Counted from the first letter of the stretch, positions 35,538-44,329 are shown. The stretch: 64,000 nt of DNA from DATBGZ01 sp036557785 (GCA_036557785.1 DATBGZ010000055.1:29132-93131), one strand, 5' to 3'. Notes: generated by a model from the letters alone, not told the origin. Numbers and translations: made by a program.

Positions 35538-36659
35538 TCATACAGGCTCGACGAGGTCCCCCGCCCGGATGACGGCCGTGACCGAGAGGTCGTCGTCGAG
35601 CAGCACCAGGTCCGCGCGCAGGCCCGGGGCGATCGCCCCGATCTCGGCGCCGAGCCCCAGCACCTTCGCGGGCGTGGCGGCGGACATCCGTACGGCGTCC
35701 ACCATGGACACGCCACTGTGGACGGCATTCCGGAAAGCCGCGGCGGTCGTCAGGGTGCTGCCGGCGATCGTTGCCGAGCCCGCGAGCCGGGCGACGCCCC
35801 GGGACACCGTCACGTCCAGCCCGCCAAGCTCGTACTCGCCATCGGGCATCCCGACGGCCGCGATCGCGTCGGTGATCAGGGCCACCCGGTCCGCGCCGGC
35901 GACACGTGCGATGTGGCGCAGCATCCCGTCGTGCAGGTGCACGCCGTCAGCGATCGCCTCACAGACCACGCCGGGGCTGTCGAGCAGGGCCACGATCGGG
36001 CCGGGGTCGCGATGGTGTATCGGCCGCATGGCATTGCACAGGTGCGTGGCGAGCGTGGCGCCGGCATCGACCGCGGCGAGCGCCTGCTGGTAGGTCGCGT
36101 CGGTGTGTCCCACCGCCACGACGGCCCCGTGCGCGCGCACCTGCTCGATCGCGGGCAGCGCGCCGGGCAGTTCCGGGGCGATCGTGATGGTGCGCACCAC
36201 GCCAAGTGCGAGCAGGTCGGCCAGCTCGGCGGGATCGGGGTCGCGCAGGTGGGCGGGGTTCTGCGCGCCGCAGCGGGCCGGGGACAGGTACGGACCCTCG
36301 AGATGGACGCCGGCTATCTCTCCACCGTGGACCAGCGGAGCCAGCGCCCTGGTCTGGGCCAGGGTCTCCCGGCGCGACGCGGTGACCAGGCTCGCGAGCA
36401 TCGTGGTCGTGCCCTGTCCACGGTGGAACGCGGCGGTCGCGCGGGCCTGCTCGGGGTCGCTGTCGGCGAAGCTGTACCCGCCCCCACCGTGGACATGCAG
36501 ATCAACGAATCCGGGCACGACCCACGTGGCACTGCGATCGCCGCGGCCGCGCCGGCCGGTCGCCACCGCGGAGACCTCCGCGATCCGGTCACCAACAACC
36601 CGGACCGACCCCTTCTCCAGAACGCCCTCGGGCGTGACCACACGGCCGCGTACCCTCAT
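35538..36659 (-). CDS. nagA: N-acetylglucosamine-6-phosphate deacetylase
   Basis: NagA removes the acetyl group from GlcNAc-6-phosphate, the first committed step of amino-sugar use. The 373-residue amidohydrolase has the HxH motif in FVDLHVHGGGG, the metal Glu in HLEGPYL, His in VGHTDA and THLCNAM, and the catalytic Asp in LITDAI. ATG at 36659 overlaps the stop of the ROK kinase gene upstream (ATGA), so the two form one operon. The later step, NagB deaminase, is not in the window. Confidence 0.94.
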   Translation of the reverse strand: MRVRGRVVTPEGVLEKGSVRVVGDRIAEVSAVATGRRGRGDRSATWVVPGFVDLHVHGGGGYSFADSDPEQARATAAFHRGQGTTTMLASLVTASRRETLAQTRALAPLVHGGEIAGVHLEGPYLSPARCGAQNPAHLRDPDPAELADLLALGVVRTITIAPELPGALPAIEQVRAHGAVVAVGHTDATYQQALAAVDAGATLATHLCNAMRPIHHRDPGPIVALLDSPGVVCEAIADGVHLHDGMLRHIARVAGADRVALITDAIAAVGMPDGEYELGGLDVTVSRGVARLAGSATIAGSTLTTAAAFRNAVHSGVSMVDAVRMSAATPAKVLGLGAEIGAIAPGLRADLVLLDDDLSVTAVIRAGDLVEPV

Positions 36660-37624
36660 GCCGGTCCGCTCAGTGCCGCGCCAGCGTCGCGGGCGAGCGC
36701 GTCCCGGGCGAGCAGAGCCGCGCCGTAGCAGCCGGCCTCGTCGCCGAATCGTGCCACGGCCAGGTCGGGCAACTGGTGGAACGTGCGGCGGCGCGTGAGC
36801 TGTTTCGCGAGGGGGACGAGCAGGTGGTCGCCGGCCTGGGCGAGCCCGCCGCCGAGCACCACGAGCTGGGGGTCGTGCACGGCGATGCCGATGAGCAGAC
36901 CATCGGCGAGGGCGGCCACCGTGTCGGCCCAGACCCCTGCGGCGTGCTGCTCTCCGGCCAGCGCGCGGCGCAGGACCTCCTGAGCGTCCACTGTGGAGGA
37001 AGCAGCTCCGGCAGGACTCGGTTCGGTGGCGTACGCGGCCGCGACGGCGGAGGCCGACGCGTACCGTTCCAGGCAACCGTGCCCGCCGCACGCGCACGGC
37101 AGCGCGTGCGGGCCCGACCGGATCGCGACGTGGCCGATCTCGCCGCTGGCGCCGTGTGCGCCCGGGTCGACCGTGCCGTCGAGGGCGAAGGCGGCGGCTA
37201 TGCCGGTTCCGAGGGCGAGGAAGAGCATGCGCCGCACACCCGTGCCGGCGCCGGAACGCGCCTCGGCGGTCGCGGCAGCGCGCACGTCATGGCCGAGTAA
37301 TGTCGGCAGACCCGTGCGGCGGGCCACCTCGTCGCGCAACGGCACGTCCCGCAGCCCGAGGTTCGCGGAGAAGACGACGATGCCGGTGTCCTCGTCGATG
37401 ACCGCGGGAACCACCACGCCGCAGGCAACCGGGGTGAGGTCCCGCGCCCGCGCGATTGCCGCCAGGTCCAGCGCGGTACCGACGATGGTCTCGCGCACCG
37501 CGTCCGGCCCGCGTGCCGCCTCGGTCGGGCGGCGTTGCGCGTGCACGACCATGCCACTGGGGTCGACCAGGGCCCCCTTGGTCACCGTCCCGCCGACATC
37601 GACGGCGATAACTACTGATCCCAT
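36656..37624 (-). CDS. ROK-family sugar kinase
   Basis: A 322-residue ROK protein. It has the N-terminal ATP-binding DVGGTVTKGALV, the catalytic Asp region, and the zinc motif CACGGHGCLERYAS. It lacks a DNA-binding N-terminus, so it is a kinase rather than a repressor. Coupling to nagA points to N-acetylglucosamine or a related amino sugar as substrate (inference). Its promoter lies in the region shared with the divergent DeoR regulator. Confidence 0.9.
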   Translation of the reverse strand: MGSVVIAVDVGGTVTKGALVDPSGMVVHAQRRPTEAARGPDAVRETIVGTALDLAAIARARDLTPVACGVVVPAVIDEDTGIVVFSANLGLRDVPLRDEVARRTGLPTLLGHDVRAAATAEARSGAGTGVRRMLFLALGTGIAAAFALDGTVDPGAHGASGEIGHVAIRSGPHALPCACGGHGCLERYASASAVAAAYATEPSPAGAASSTVDAQEVLRRALAGEQHAAGVWADTVAALADGLLIGIAVHDPQLVVLGGGLAQAGDHLLVPLAKQLTRRRTFHQLPDLAVARFGDEAGCYGAALLARDALARDAGAALSGPA

Positions 37625-37662
37625 GTGAGCACCCGGTTCGACGTTCCCGTGGAGTTTCGCGC

Positions 37663-37692
37663 ATTATTGTGCACGAGTGCGCACGACAGGCG
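37663..37692. promoter_or_regulatory. Candidate operator and -10 region between ROK kinase and DeoR genes
   Basis: On the minus strand two copies of TCGTGC(GC)AC lie head to tail (about 37670-37687) next to AATAAT (37668-37663), a good -10 for the kinase operon. The direct repeats could be bound by the divergent DeoR protein. The -35 is weak. Confidence 0.35.
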
Positions 37693-37741
37693 TGCGGCGG
37701 AGCACCCCGGTGAGCGCACCCGCTCGAACGAGGAGGGCAGC

Positions 37742-38530
37742 GTGGACCGTTACGCGCGGTGGAACGCGCTGCTGGAGTTGCTGACCGAGACCGGACGGAT
37801 CAGCGTCGAGGACGCGGCCGCCCGGCTGCTCGTCTCCCAGGCCACGATCCGGCGCGACTTCGACCAGCTCGCGCAGCAGCAGATGATCACCCGCACCCGC
37901 GGCGGCGCGGTGGTGAACGGCGTCTCGTACGACCTGCCGCTGCGGTACAAGTCGGCCAAGCACGCGCCGGAGAAGCAGCGGATCGGGGCCGCGGCCGCCT
38001 CGCTCGTCGAACCGGCGATGGTGGTGGGCCTCACCGGTGGCACCACGACGACCGAGGTCGCCCGCGCGCTCGCGGCCCGGCCGGACCTGTCCGGCGCCGG
38101 TCCCGATGGTCCGGCGTTGACGGTCGTGACCAACGCGCTGAATATCGCCAACGAACTGCTCGTCCGGTCACGCATGAAGATCGTCGTCACCGGGGGAGTG
38201 ATCCGACCGCAGTCGTACGAGCTGGTCGGGCCGCTCGCCACGGGCATCCTGCGCGAGCTCACGCTCGACGTCGCCCTCCTCGGCGTGGACGCGTTCGACG
38301 CCACGCTCGGCGCGGCGTCGCACCACGAGGGCGAGGCGGCGATGAACAGCCTGCTCGCGTCGAGGGCGCGCAAGATCGTGGTGATCGCGGACTCCTCCAA
38401 GCTCGGCCAGCACGCGTTCGCGCGGGTCTGCCCGACCGAGAAGGTCTCGACGCTGGTCACGGACAAGGACGCCACGGACGACGTGGTCGCGCCCTTCCTC
38501 GCCCGGGACATCGAGGTGCTCCGGGTTTAG
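37742..38530 (+). CDS. DeoR-family transcriptional regulator
   Basis: A 262-residue DeoR repressor. The N-terminal winged helix is RYARWNALLELLTETGRISV through SQATIRRDFDQL, and the C-terminal sugar-phosphate-sensing (DeoRC) domain has GLTGGTTTTEVARAL, TNALNIANEL, VVTGGVIRPQSYELVG and IADSSKLG. GTG 37742 with GAGGAGGGC upstream is the best start; the frame stays open 39 codons further back. It is divergent from the ROK kinase and nagA genes and probably controls them in response to a phosphorylated amino sugar. Confidence 0.92.
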   Translation: MDRYARWNALLELLTETGRISVEDAAARLLVSQATIRRDFDQLAQQQMITRTRGGAVVNGVSYDLPLRYKSAKHAPEKQRIGAAAASLVEPAMVVGLTGGTTTTEVARALAARPDLSGAGPDGPALTVVTNALNIANELLVRSRMKIVVTGGVIRPQSYELVGPLATGILRELTLDVALLGVDAFDATLGAASHHEGEAAMNSLLASRARKIVVIADSSKLGQHAFARVCPTEKVSTLVTDKDATDDVVAPFLARDIEVLRV

Positions 38531-38772
38531 CGGATGGGCTAAGCCGGACCGTCGGACCTACGACGGCGAACCTTAAAGGAAGCCAAAACCCGAACAAACA
38601 ATCGCGCAAAGCGACCCCCGCCTGTCGCGGGCGGTGCTGCCGGGTCGACAGACTGTCCGGCGTGGTCCCCGACATCCACGCGCGCACATGGCCGTCCTCG
38701 CGACCGGTCCTGCCCGCTGCCCGCAGGCCCGCGCTCCCGACCGGGCCCGGACGTCCCGCGCGTCGTTCGACG

Positions 38773-40128
38773 ATGTTCGACCCGACCGGCAAGTATCGAC
38801 CGCTGCCCAGGCGTGGGCACGGTACCCGGCGGCTGGTCATCGCCAGCTTCTGGGCGGGCCTGGTCGGCAGCGTGGCGCTGTGGTGGTTTCACACCCCGAC
38901 CGGCTCGATCGTGGACGTGGGCAGCGGGCTGATCGAAGCCGGGCGGATCACCGGCATGGCAGCCGGTTACGTCCTGCTGGTCCAGGTACTCATGATGAGC
39001 CGGGTCGGCTGGCTCGATCGGACGATCAGCGCCAACAACCTCCTCGGCGCGCACCGCGACCTCGGGTTCATGCTCGTCGTGACGGTGCTGCTGCATATGT
39101 CGCTGATCGTCGTCGGCTACGCCAAGCTCTCCGAGGTGTCGATCGTCGAACAGACCACGACCATGCTGACCTCGTTCGAGGACATGGTCAGCGCCACCAT
39201 CGCGACCGGGATCCTGGTCGGCGTCGGCCTGGTCTCGATCCGGGTCATTCGCTCGCGGATGCCGTACGAGCTGTGGCACGTGCTGCACCTGTCCACCTAT
39301 CTGGTGTTGCTGCTCAGCTACGGCCACCAGTTCGCGGACGGGCGGGAGCTCGTCGACGGCGGCCCGGCCACCTGGGTGTGGGCCGGCGGCTACTACCTGG
39401 TGATCGCCTGCCTCGTCCAGGGCCGGGTCCTGCACCCGTTGCGCTTCAACCTGCGCCATCGGCTGCGCGTCGCGGACGTGGTAGCCGAGAGCCAGGACGT
39501 GTTCTCCATCTACATCGACGCGCGCAAGATTCACGAGATCGGAGCACGGGCCGGTCAGTTCTTCCGCTGGCGGTTCCTCGCCCGGGGCATGTGGTGGCAG
39601 GCTCATCCGTTCTCCCTCTCCGCGGCACCGAACGGTCGCTGGCTGCGGCTCACCGTGAAGGCGGTCGGTGAACACACCGAGCAACTGAAGTGGCTCGACC
39701 CGGGCGTACGCGTGATCGCCGAGGGCCCCTCGGGCGTCTTCACCGCCGACCGCCGCCGCCGCTACCGGGCCCTGCTCATGGCCGCCGGCAGCGGCATCGC
39801 GCCGATCCGTGCCCTGCTCGAGGAGCTGCCGCGGGGCACGGTGGTCATCTACCGGGCCAGCTCCGAGAGCGATCTCATCTTCCGGGAGGAGCTGGACTGG
39901 CTCGCCGACATGCGCGAGGCGGAGATCGTCTACGTCATCGGCCGGCGGGAAGACCCGGGGCCACGACGCGCGATGTCGCGGCGCGGCCTGCGCGAGATCG
40001 TGCCCGACGTGAGCCGTCGGGATGTGTACCTCTGCGGGCCGGAGGGCTTCGTCACCGCGTCAGTAGCCGTGCTGCGCCAGTTGCGCGTGCCCCGGCGCCA
40101 GATTCACCTCGATCCATTCGAGTTCTAA
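38773..40128 (+). CDS. Ferric-reductase-like transmembrane flavocytochrome
   Basis: The 451-residue product has five to six N-terminal membrane helices with candidate haem ligands His94, His108, His169, His172 and His185. The cytoplasmic C-terminal half has an FAD-binding barrel (WWQAHPFSLSAAPN) and an NAD(P)H domain (AAGSGIAPIRALLEEL, YLCGPEGF). It would move electrons from NAD(P)H across the membrane. ATG at 38773 has no clear Shine-Dalgarno. It is followed by an exported FMN-binding protein and ApbE, which suggests an extracytoplasmic flavin relay. Confidence 0.92.
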   Translation: MFDPTGKYRPLPRRGHGTRRLVIASFWAGLVGSVALWWFHTPTGSIVDVGSGLIEAGRITGMAAGYVLLVQVLMMSRVGWLDRTISANNLLGAHRDLGFMLVVTVLLHMSLIVVGYAKLSEVSIVEQTTTMLTSFEDMVSATIATGILVGVGLVSIRVIRSRMPYELWHVLHLSTYLVLLLSYGHQFADGRELVDGGPATWVWAGGYYLVIACLVQGRVLHPLRFNLRHRLRVADVVAESQDVFSIYIDARKIHEIGARAGQFFRWRFLARGMWWQAHPFSLSAAPNGRWLRLTVKAVGEHTEQLKWLDPGVRVIAEGPSGVFTADRRRRYRALLMAAGSGIAPIRALLEELPRGTVVIYRASSESDLIFREELDWLADMREAEIVYVIGRREDPGPRRAMSRRGLREIVPDVSRRDVYLCGPEGFVTASVAVLRQLRVPRRQIHLDPFEF

Positions 40129-40171
40129 GACCCGTTCCAGTTCAGACCCTGTTCTCGACAAGGAGGCGGAT

Positions 40172-40828
40172 GTGCGACGCACCCTTCTCGCGGTCCTCGG
40201 TTTCTCGGTGACGGTATTCCTCCTCGTTGGTCTGAAGTCAGGGCCGGTCGCCCAGGTGCTCGGCTGGTCGGCGGAGTCCGGGCTCGGACCCGACGACGCG
40301 CCGGTGGGCGACCCGGGCGTCGGGTTGCCGCCGCTCGGCGAGCCGAACAACCCGGGCAGTGCTGGACCGACGGGAACGCCACAAACCACGCCCAGCCCCG
40401 GCGCTACCCCGGCCGGGCCGTCCGGCCAACCCACCACCAGCCCCCGCCCGGGCAAGAGCACGACCACGACCACGACCAGCAACCCACCTCCGCCGCCATC
40501 TGTCACGGTGACCGGTGCCGCGTTCGCCGTCCGTACGGCGCAGACGCCGACGACGAAGTCCAGCTCGTGCCGGGACTGCGAGGACTACACCATCGCCGTC
40601 ACGATCACGGTCTCCGGTGGGCGGATCACTGGGACGAGCGTGACGTACAACCCGAGGCCGGGCGGCGAGAGCGGGTCCCTCGCGAGCCGGGCGAACAGCA
40701 AGCTGAGCCAGTCGATTCTCAGCGCGCAGACCTGGAATCTCGGTCGGGTCTCCGGCGCGACCTACTGCGGCAATGCCTGGGAACTGTCGGTGCGGGACGC
40801 GATGAACAAGGCAGGGCTGCCGGTGTGA
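40172..40828 (+). CDS. Exported FMN-binding domain protein with odd flavinylation site
   Basis: The 218-residue product has a membrane helix or signal (about 5-22), a long Pro/Thr/Gly linker to about 110, and a C-terminal FMN_bind domain. The flavinylation core SGAT is present (Ser194-Thr197), but the Asp usually six residues before the Thr is Gly191, and the usual SGATYTS tail reads SGATYCG. Two more cysteines form CRDC (133-136). The stop overlaps the ApbE start. It could carry covalent FMN outside the membrane, or a modified redox centre. Confidence 0.85.
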   Translation: MRRTLLAVLGFSVTVFLLVGLKSGPVAQVLGWSAESGLGPDDAPVGDPGVGLPPLGEPNNPGSAGPTGTPQTTPSPGATPAGPSGQPTTSPRPGKSTTTTTTSNPPPPPSVTVTGAAFAVRTAQTPTTKSSSCRDCEDYTIAVTITVSGGRITGTSVTYNPRPGGESGSLASRANSKLSQSILSAQTWNLGRVSGATYCGNAWELSVRDAMNKAGLPV

Positions 40829-41583
40829 ACGACTCGGTGGTGCTCCGCCGCCATGAACTGGTCATGGGCACGGTGGCCACAGTGGAGCTCTGCGACCCAG
40901 TGCCGGACGCGTGCGTCCTGGACGACGTCTTCGCGTGGCTCCACGAGGTTGACCGGCGGTTCAGCACGTACCGCCCCGACAGCGAGGTGAACCGGCTCGA
41001 TCGGGGCGAGCTGTCACACGACTCGTGCTCGGACGATCTGCGCTACGTCCTCAACGAGTGCACCCGGCTCTGGCGCGAGACGGACGGCTACTTCGATGTC
41101 TACGCCACGGGTCGGCTCGATCCGTCCGGGTACGTCAAGGGCTGGTCGGTGCAGCGCGCGTCGGAGATGCTGACGGCGGCCGGCGTGCCCAACCATCTCG
41201 TCGACGCCGGCGGCGACATCCAGACGCGTCATCGGCTCGCGCCGCGGCGATCCTGGGAAGTGGGCGTGCGCCACCCGTGGGAGCGCGAGAAGGTGGCCTG
41301 GGTGCTGGCCGGCACGGACCTTGCCGTGGCGACGTCGGGGACCTACGAGCGGGGCCACCACGTCATCAACCCCCGAACCGGCGCACCGGCGCGGGCGCTG
41401 ATCTCGGTGACGGTCGTCGGTCGGGACCTGGCTGATGCCGACGCCTATGCGACGGCCGCGTTGGCCATGGGCACCGCGGCCATGGACTGGCTCTCGGATC
41501 TGGACGGGTACTCCTCGGCGGTCGTCGCCGCCGACGGGACGTGCTACGTGTCAGCCGACCTTCCCCTGCACGACCCGGCCTGA
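40825..41583 (+). CDS. apbE: ApbE-family FMN transferase
   Basis: ApbE uses FAD to attach FMN covalently to Thr of target proteins, with magnesium. The 252-residue protein has the family's start (ELVMGTVATVELCD), FSTYRPDSEVNRL, the DAGGDIQ core, and the C-terminal HHVINPRTGAPA metal/FAD site. GTG at 40825 overlaps the FMN-binding gene's stop, so the pair is an enzyme-substrate unit. No signal peptide is obvious. The 3' end overlaps the convergent histidine-kinase gene by 33 nt. Confidence 0.93.
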   Translation: MNDSVVLRRHELVMGTVATVELCDPVPDACVLDDVFAWLHEVDRRFSTYRPDSEVNRLDRGELSHDSCSDDLRYVLNECTRLWRETDGYFDVYATGRLDPSGYVKGWSVQRASEMLTAAGVPNHLVDAGGDIQTRHRLAPRRSWEVGVRHPWEREKVAWVLAGTDLAVATSGTYERGHHVINPRTGAPARALISVTVVGRDLADADAYATAALAMGTAAMDWLSDLDGYSSAVVAADGTCYVSADLPLHDPA

Positions 41584-42909
41584 CCCCGGTGCGGGGCTCG
41601 CCCGCCGGTGGCTGCGGATGGTGGGTTGCTCCGGCGGGCCGAACGTCACGCTCACCGCCGCTCCTCCCGTCGGACTTTGTCCAATGTGGAGCGATCCGCC
41701 GGAGCGGTGGGCGGTCCGCGCCACGATGTCCAGGCCCAGGCCGGTCGACCCAGCCGCACTCTCGCCGCGTCGTCCCACCGGGCCCTGCGGCATGCCGGTG
41801 CCCTCGTCGCTGACGACGAGAACGGCGCCGCCGTGGGCCGTCGCCGCCAGCCGTAGCGCGAAGGCGGTGCCGGTCGCGGTATGCGCGAAGACATTGCCGA
41901 TCAACGCGTCCAGGCAGGCGACAAGGTCGTCGGCGCTGACCGCGACGGGTATCGGTGCCTGCGGTGGCTCGATCGCGAGCATGGTCGGGCGCTGCTCCTC
42001 TCTCGCCACCACCGACCAGAACCGCACCCGGTCGCGCACCACGGCGGCCGCGTCGCACGAGGCGGTCGAGGCCGGACGGGCGGGCCGTTCGGTGTCGCGG
42101 ATGATGTCGTCGAGCATGTGGTCCACATTGTCCAGATCGGTGACGAGCCGGGCCCGGGTCGCGCCGTCGGCGACCGCGTCGAGGTCGATGCGCAGCACCG
42201 TCAACGGGGTGCGCAACCGGTGCGACAGGTCGGCCGCCGTGCTGCGCTCCTGGGCCAGCAGCTCGGTGATCCTGCGGGCCAGGCGATTGAGTCCCGAGCT
42301 GACCCGTCGCACCTCCGCTGGCCCATAGTCGGCGGCCCGCGCGCCGAGCGCTCCGTCCGCCAGTCGCACGGCGACCTCCGCGACGTCGGCCAGCGACCGG
42401 GTCAGCAGCCGGGCCAGCGCATCGGCGACCACGAGGCTCACCACGAGCAGGCCGAGGCCGAGCAGCGCGAGGACCAGCCAGGCCCGGCCGACCCCGGCCG
42501 CCAGTTCGCTGTCCGGCACGAAGCTCCGGATCACGGCGGGGCCGCCCGGCAGCCCCTCGACCGCGACGATGACCTCCCGACCTCCCACCGCCCGTGCGGT
42601 CAGGCTCTGGCCGGCGCGTCCGGCCACCACGGCCGCCGACTCCGGGGCCGGCGCGCCGACCTTGCTGCCGTCGGGAAGGAAGACCGTGATCGCGTGCGGC
42701 GAGGTCCGGTTCACCTCGTCCACGGCGTCGGCGAGCTGTCTGCCCGAGTCCGTGGCGACCAGGGGCGCCAGCGCCTGCGCCTGGACCACGGCCACGCCGA
42801 GCGCGCGGTCGGCCGTCGAGGACCGGACCAGGATCGCCAGCGGGATGAGGAAGGCGACCAGCACGAGGGAGCTGGTCGTGGCGACGAGCGCGAGGATCCT
42901 CGCTCTCAT
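41551..42909 (-). CDS. Sensor histidine kinase
   Basis: A 452-residue sensor with two membrane helices (about 5-28 and 142-163) flanking an extracytoplasmic sensor domain, a HAMP linker, the H-box with His230 (DLSHRLRTPL), and an HATPase domain with SDEGTGMPQG and GLGLDIVART. It is downstream of, and co-directional with, a response regulator gene, separated by a 77-nt repeat-like insert. Its 3' end overlaps apbE on the other strand. It may control the neighbouring redox genes (inference). Confidence 0.92.
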   Translation of the reverse strand: MRARILALVATTSSLVLVAFLIPLAILVRSSTADRALGVAVVQAQALAPLVATDSGRQLADAVDEVNRTSPHAITVFLPDGSKVGAPAPESAAVVAGRAGQSLTARAVGGREVIVAVEGLPGGPAVIRSFVPDSELAAGVGRAWLVLALLGLGLLVVSLVVADALARLLTRSLADVAEVAVRLADGALGARAADYGPAEVRRVSSGLNRLARRITELLAQERSTAADLSHRLRTPLTVLRIDLDAVADGATRARLVTDLDNVDHMLDDIIRDTERPARPASTASCDAAAVVRDRVRFWSVVAREEQRPTMLAIEPPQAPIPVAVSADDLVACLDALIGNVFAHTATGTAFALRLAATAHGGAVLVVSDEGTGMPQGPVGRRGESAAGSTGLGLDIVARTAHRSGGSLHIGQSPTGGAAVSVTFGPPEQPTIRSHRRASPAPGSGRVVQGKVG

Positions 42910-42918
42910 ACCGGCTCG
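42905..42918. repeat. 14-bp direct repeat, copy 1
   Basis: CTCATACCGGCTCG, identical to 42982-42995. It covers the histidine-kinase start codon. The two copies flank a 63-bp GCTCGC-rich insert. Confidence 0.85.
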
Positions 42919-42981
42919 CCTCCGCGCTCAGTCCGCTCCGCGCTCGCAAGCTCGCTGCGATGCTCCCTCGCTGTCGGCTCG
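42919..42981. repeat. GCTCGC-rich insert between regulator and kinase genes
   Basis: A 63-bp run made of CGCTC/GCTCGC words, flanked by 14-bp direct repeats. Without insert and one repeat, the regulator stop and kinase start would overlap as ATGA, which suggests a later insertion or duplication in an operon that was once tightly coupled. Confidence 0.55.
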
Positions 42982-42995
42982 CTCATACCGGCTCG
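42982..42995. repeat. 14-bp direct repeat, copy 2
   Basis: CTCATACCGGCTCG, identical to 42905-42918. It covers the last codons and stop of the response regulator gene. Confidence 0.85.
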
Positions 42996-43690
42996 GGCCC
43001 CGCGCCGTCCGGTGGACTGAGCTTCACCCCGACCCCCCGGATCGTGTGCAGGTAGCGCGGCTGTTGCGCGGACTCGCCGAGCTTGCGCCGCAACCAGGAC
43101 AGATGCACGTCTATGGTGTCGTCCGGGCCGCCGAACGCCTGGCGCCACACCTGCGTCAGCAGCTCCCGACGCGAGACGACCGACCCGCTGCGGGACGCGA
43201 GGTAACTGAGCAGGTCGAACTCCCGCGGGGTCAGCTCGAGGGGCGCACCGGCGAAGGTGACCTCCCGGGCCGCCTTGTCGATTCGCAGGTCCCCCACCAC
43301 GATGGGCTGCTCGGGTTGACCCTGCCCACCCAGGGTCCGCCGCAGCACGGCACCGATGCGCGCATCCAGTTCGTCCGGCCCGAACGGCTTGACGATGTAG
43401 TCATCCGCGCCGCTGCGCAGCACCTCGACGATGCTGGCCTCGTCGCCGCGCGCCGTCACCACGACGATCGGCACCTGGCTGACCGCCCGCACCATCCGCA
43501 GCAGGTCCTCGCCATCAATGTCAGGCAACCCGAGATCGAGGACGACCAGCGCCGGTCGGTAGTCCACGATCGCCTGGAGTCCACTGAGCCCGTTGGGCTC
43601 GCTGCGCACCACGTGGCCTCGGTCGGCGAGCGACCGGATCAATGCCCGTCGAATCTCGGGATCATCCTCCACGAGCAGCAGTTCGGCCAC
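42983..43690 (-). CDS. OmpR/PhoB-type response regulator
   Basis: A 235-residue regulator. The receiver domain has the acidic pair EDD (8-10), phospho-acceptor Asp52 (VVLDLGLPDIDG), Thr in VVTARGD and Lys in IVKPFGPDEL. The C-terminal winged helix is LTPREFDLLSYLASRSGSVV...RRKLGE. GTG 43690 gives the canonical start VAELLLVEDDPE; a 19-codon extension upstream is unlikely. It is transcribed before its cognate histidine kinase. Confidence 0.94.
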   Translation of the reverse strand: MAELLLVEDDPEIRRALIRSLADRGHVVRSEPNGLSGLQAIVDYRPALVVLDLGLPDIDGEDLLRMVRAVSQVPIVVVTARGDEASIVEVLRSGADDYIVKPFGPDELDARIGAVLRRTLGGQGQPEQPIVVGDLRIDKAAREVTFAGAPLELTPREFDLLSYLASRSGSVVSRRELLTQVWRQAFGGPDDTIDVHLSWLRRKLGESAQQPRYLHTIRGVGVKLSPPDGAGPEPV

Positions 43691-43793
43691 CGGCACACCG
43701 TACCGAGCAGTACTGGTCTTGACGAGCCGACCTTGACGAGCCGACAAGGGACCGTTAAGGAATGGTTAGGCTGCGGTACGCCATGATGCCCCT

Positions 43794-44279
43794 GTGGTTC
43801 GTGGTCTGCGCATCTCCGGTCGAGGGCTGAGGCCCGTGGCGCTCGCGCTCGTCGCCTGGTTGGCCGGCGCCGCGGCCGCCGTGACCGTGGGTCTGGTCGC
43901 GCTCTCCACCGTGGGCACTGGCCTGTTCGGTCCGGCCGATCCGCTGGCGCAGGCCGCGGACACCCATGCCAGCCCCGGACCGGACCCGGATCCGGCACCG
44001 GAGCCCACGACGGAGCCCACGACGGGCCCATCGGTCGGACAGGACCGCACGCTCACCTCTCCCGGCGGCACCGTGGTGGCCCGATGCATCGGCGACCGCG
44101 CATACCTGGTGCTCTGGAGCCCGGGCCAGGGCTTCCACACCGATGACGCCTTCCGGGGGCCGGCGACCGTCGCGCGCGTCTCATTCGAGTCCCGCACCAG
44201 GGAAGTCAACATCAAGGTCACCTGCGTCGCCGGTGAGCCGCACAGCTCGATCGAAGACGAGACCAACACCGGCCGGTAA
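43794..44279 (+). CDS. Secreted or membrane-anchored hypothetical protein
   Basis: The 161-residue product has an N-terminal hydrophobic segment (about 14-40) with small residues after it, a Pro/Thr/Asp-rich linker, and a small beta domain with two cysteines (VVARCIGDRAY and IKVTCVAGE). The last part resembles septum-formation-like small beta domains. Function is unknown. It is divergent from the two-component genes. CATGAT lies 6 nt before GTG 43794, so the gene may be leaderless. Confidence 0.75.
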   Translation: MVRGLRISGRGLRPVALALVAWLAGAAAAVTVGLVALSTVGTGLFGPADPLAQAADTHASPGPDPDPAPEPTTEPTTGPSVGQDRTLTSPGGTVVARCIGDRAYLVLWSPGQGFHTDDAFRGPATVARVSFESRTREVNIKVTCVAGEPHSSIEDETNTGR

Positions 44280-44309
44280 CGGCGTCAGCCGATCGCACGT
44301 CCGCCCGCT

Positions 44310-44329
44310 GGGGGTACACACGCACCCCC
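44310..44329. terminator. Possible terminator hairpin
   Basis: GGGGGT (44310-44315) pairs with ACCCCC (44324-44329) across an 8-nt loop, between two convergent genes. Confidence 0.35.

Noticed and set aside
37759..38772. N-terminal extension of the ferric-reductase frame back through the DeoR gene
   Set aside because: The upstream part is an out-of-frame reading of DeoR and is Arg/Pro-rich without motifs. The membrane protein begins naturally at ATG 38773.
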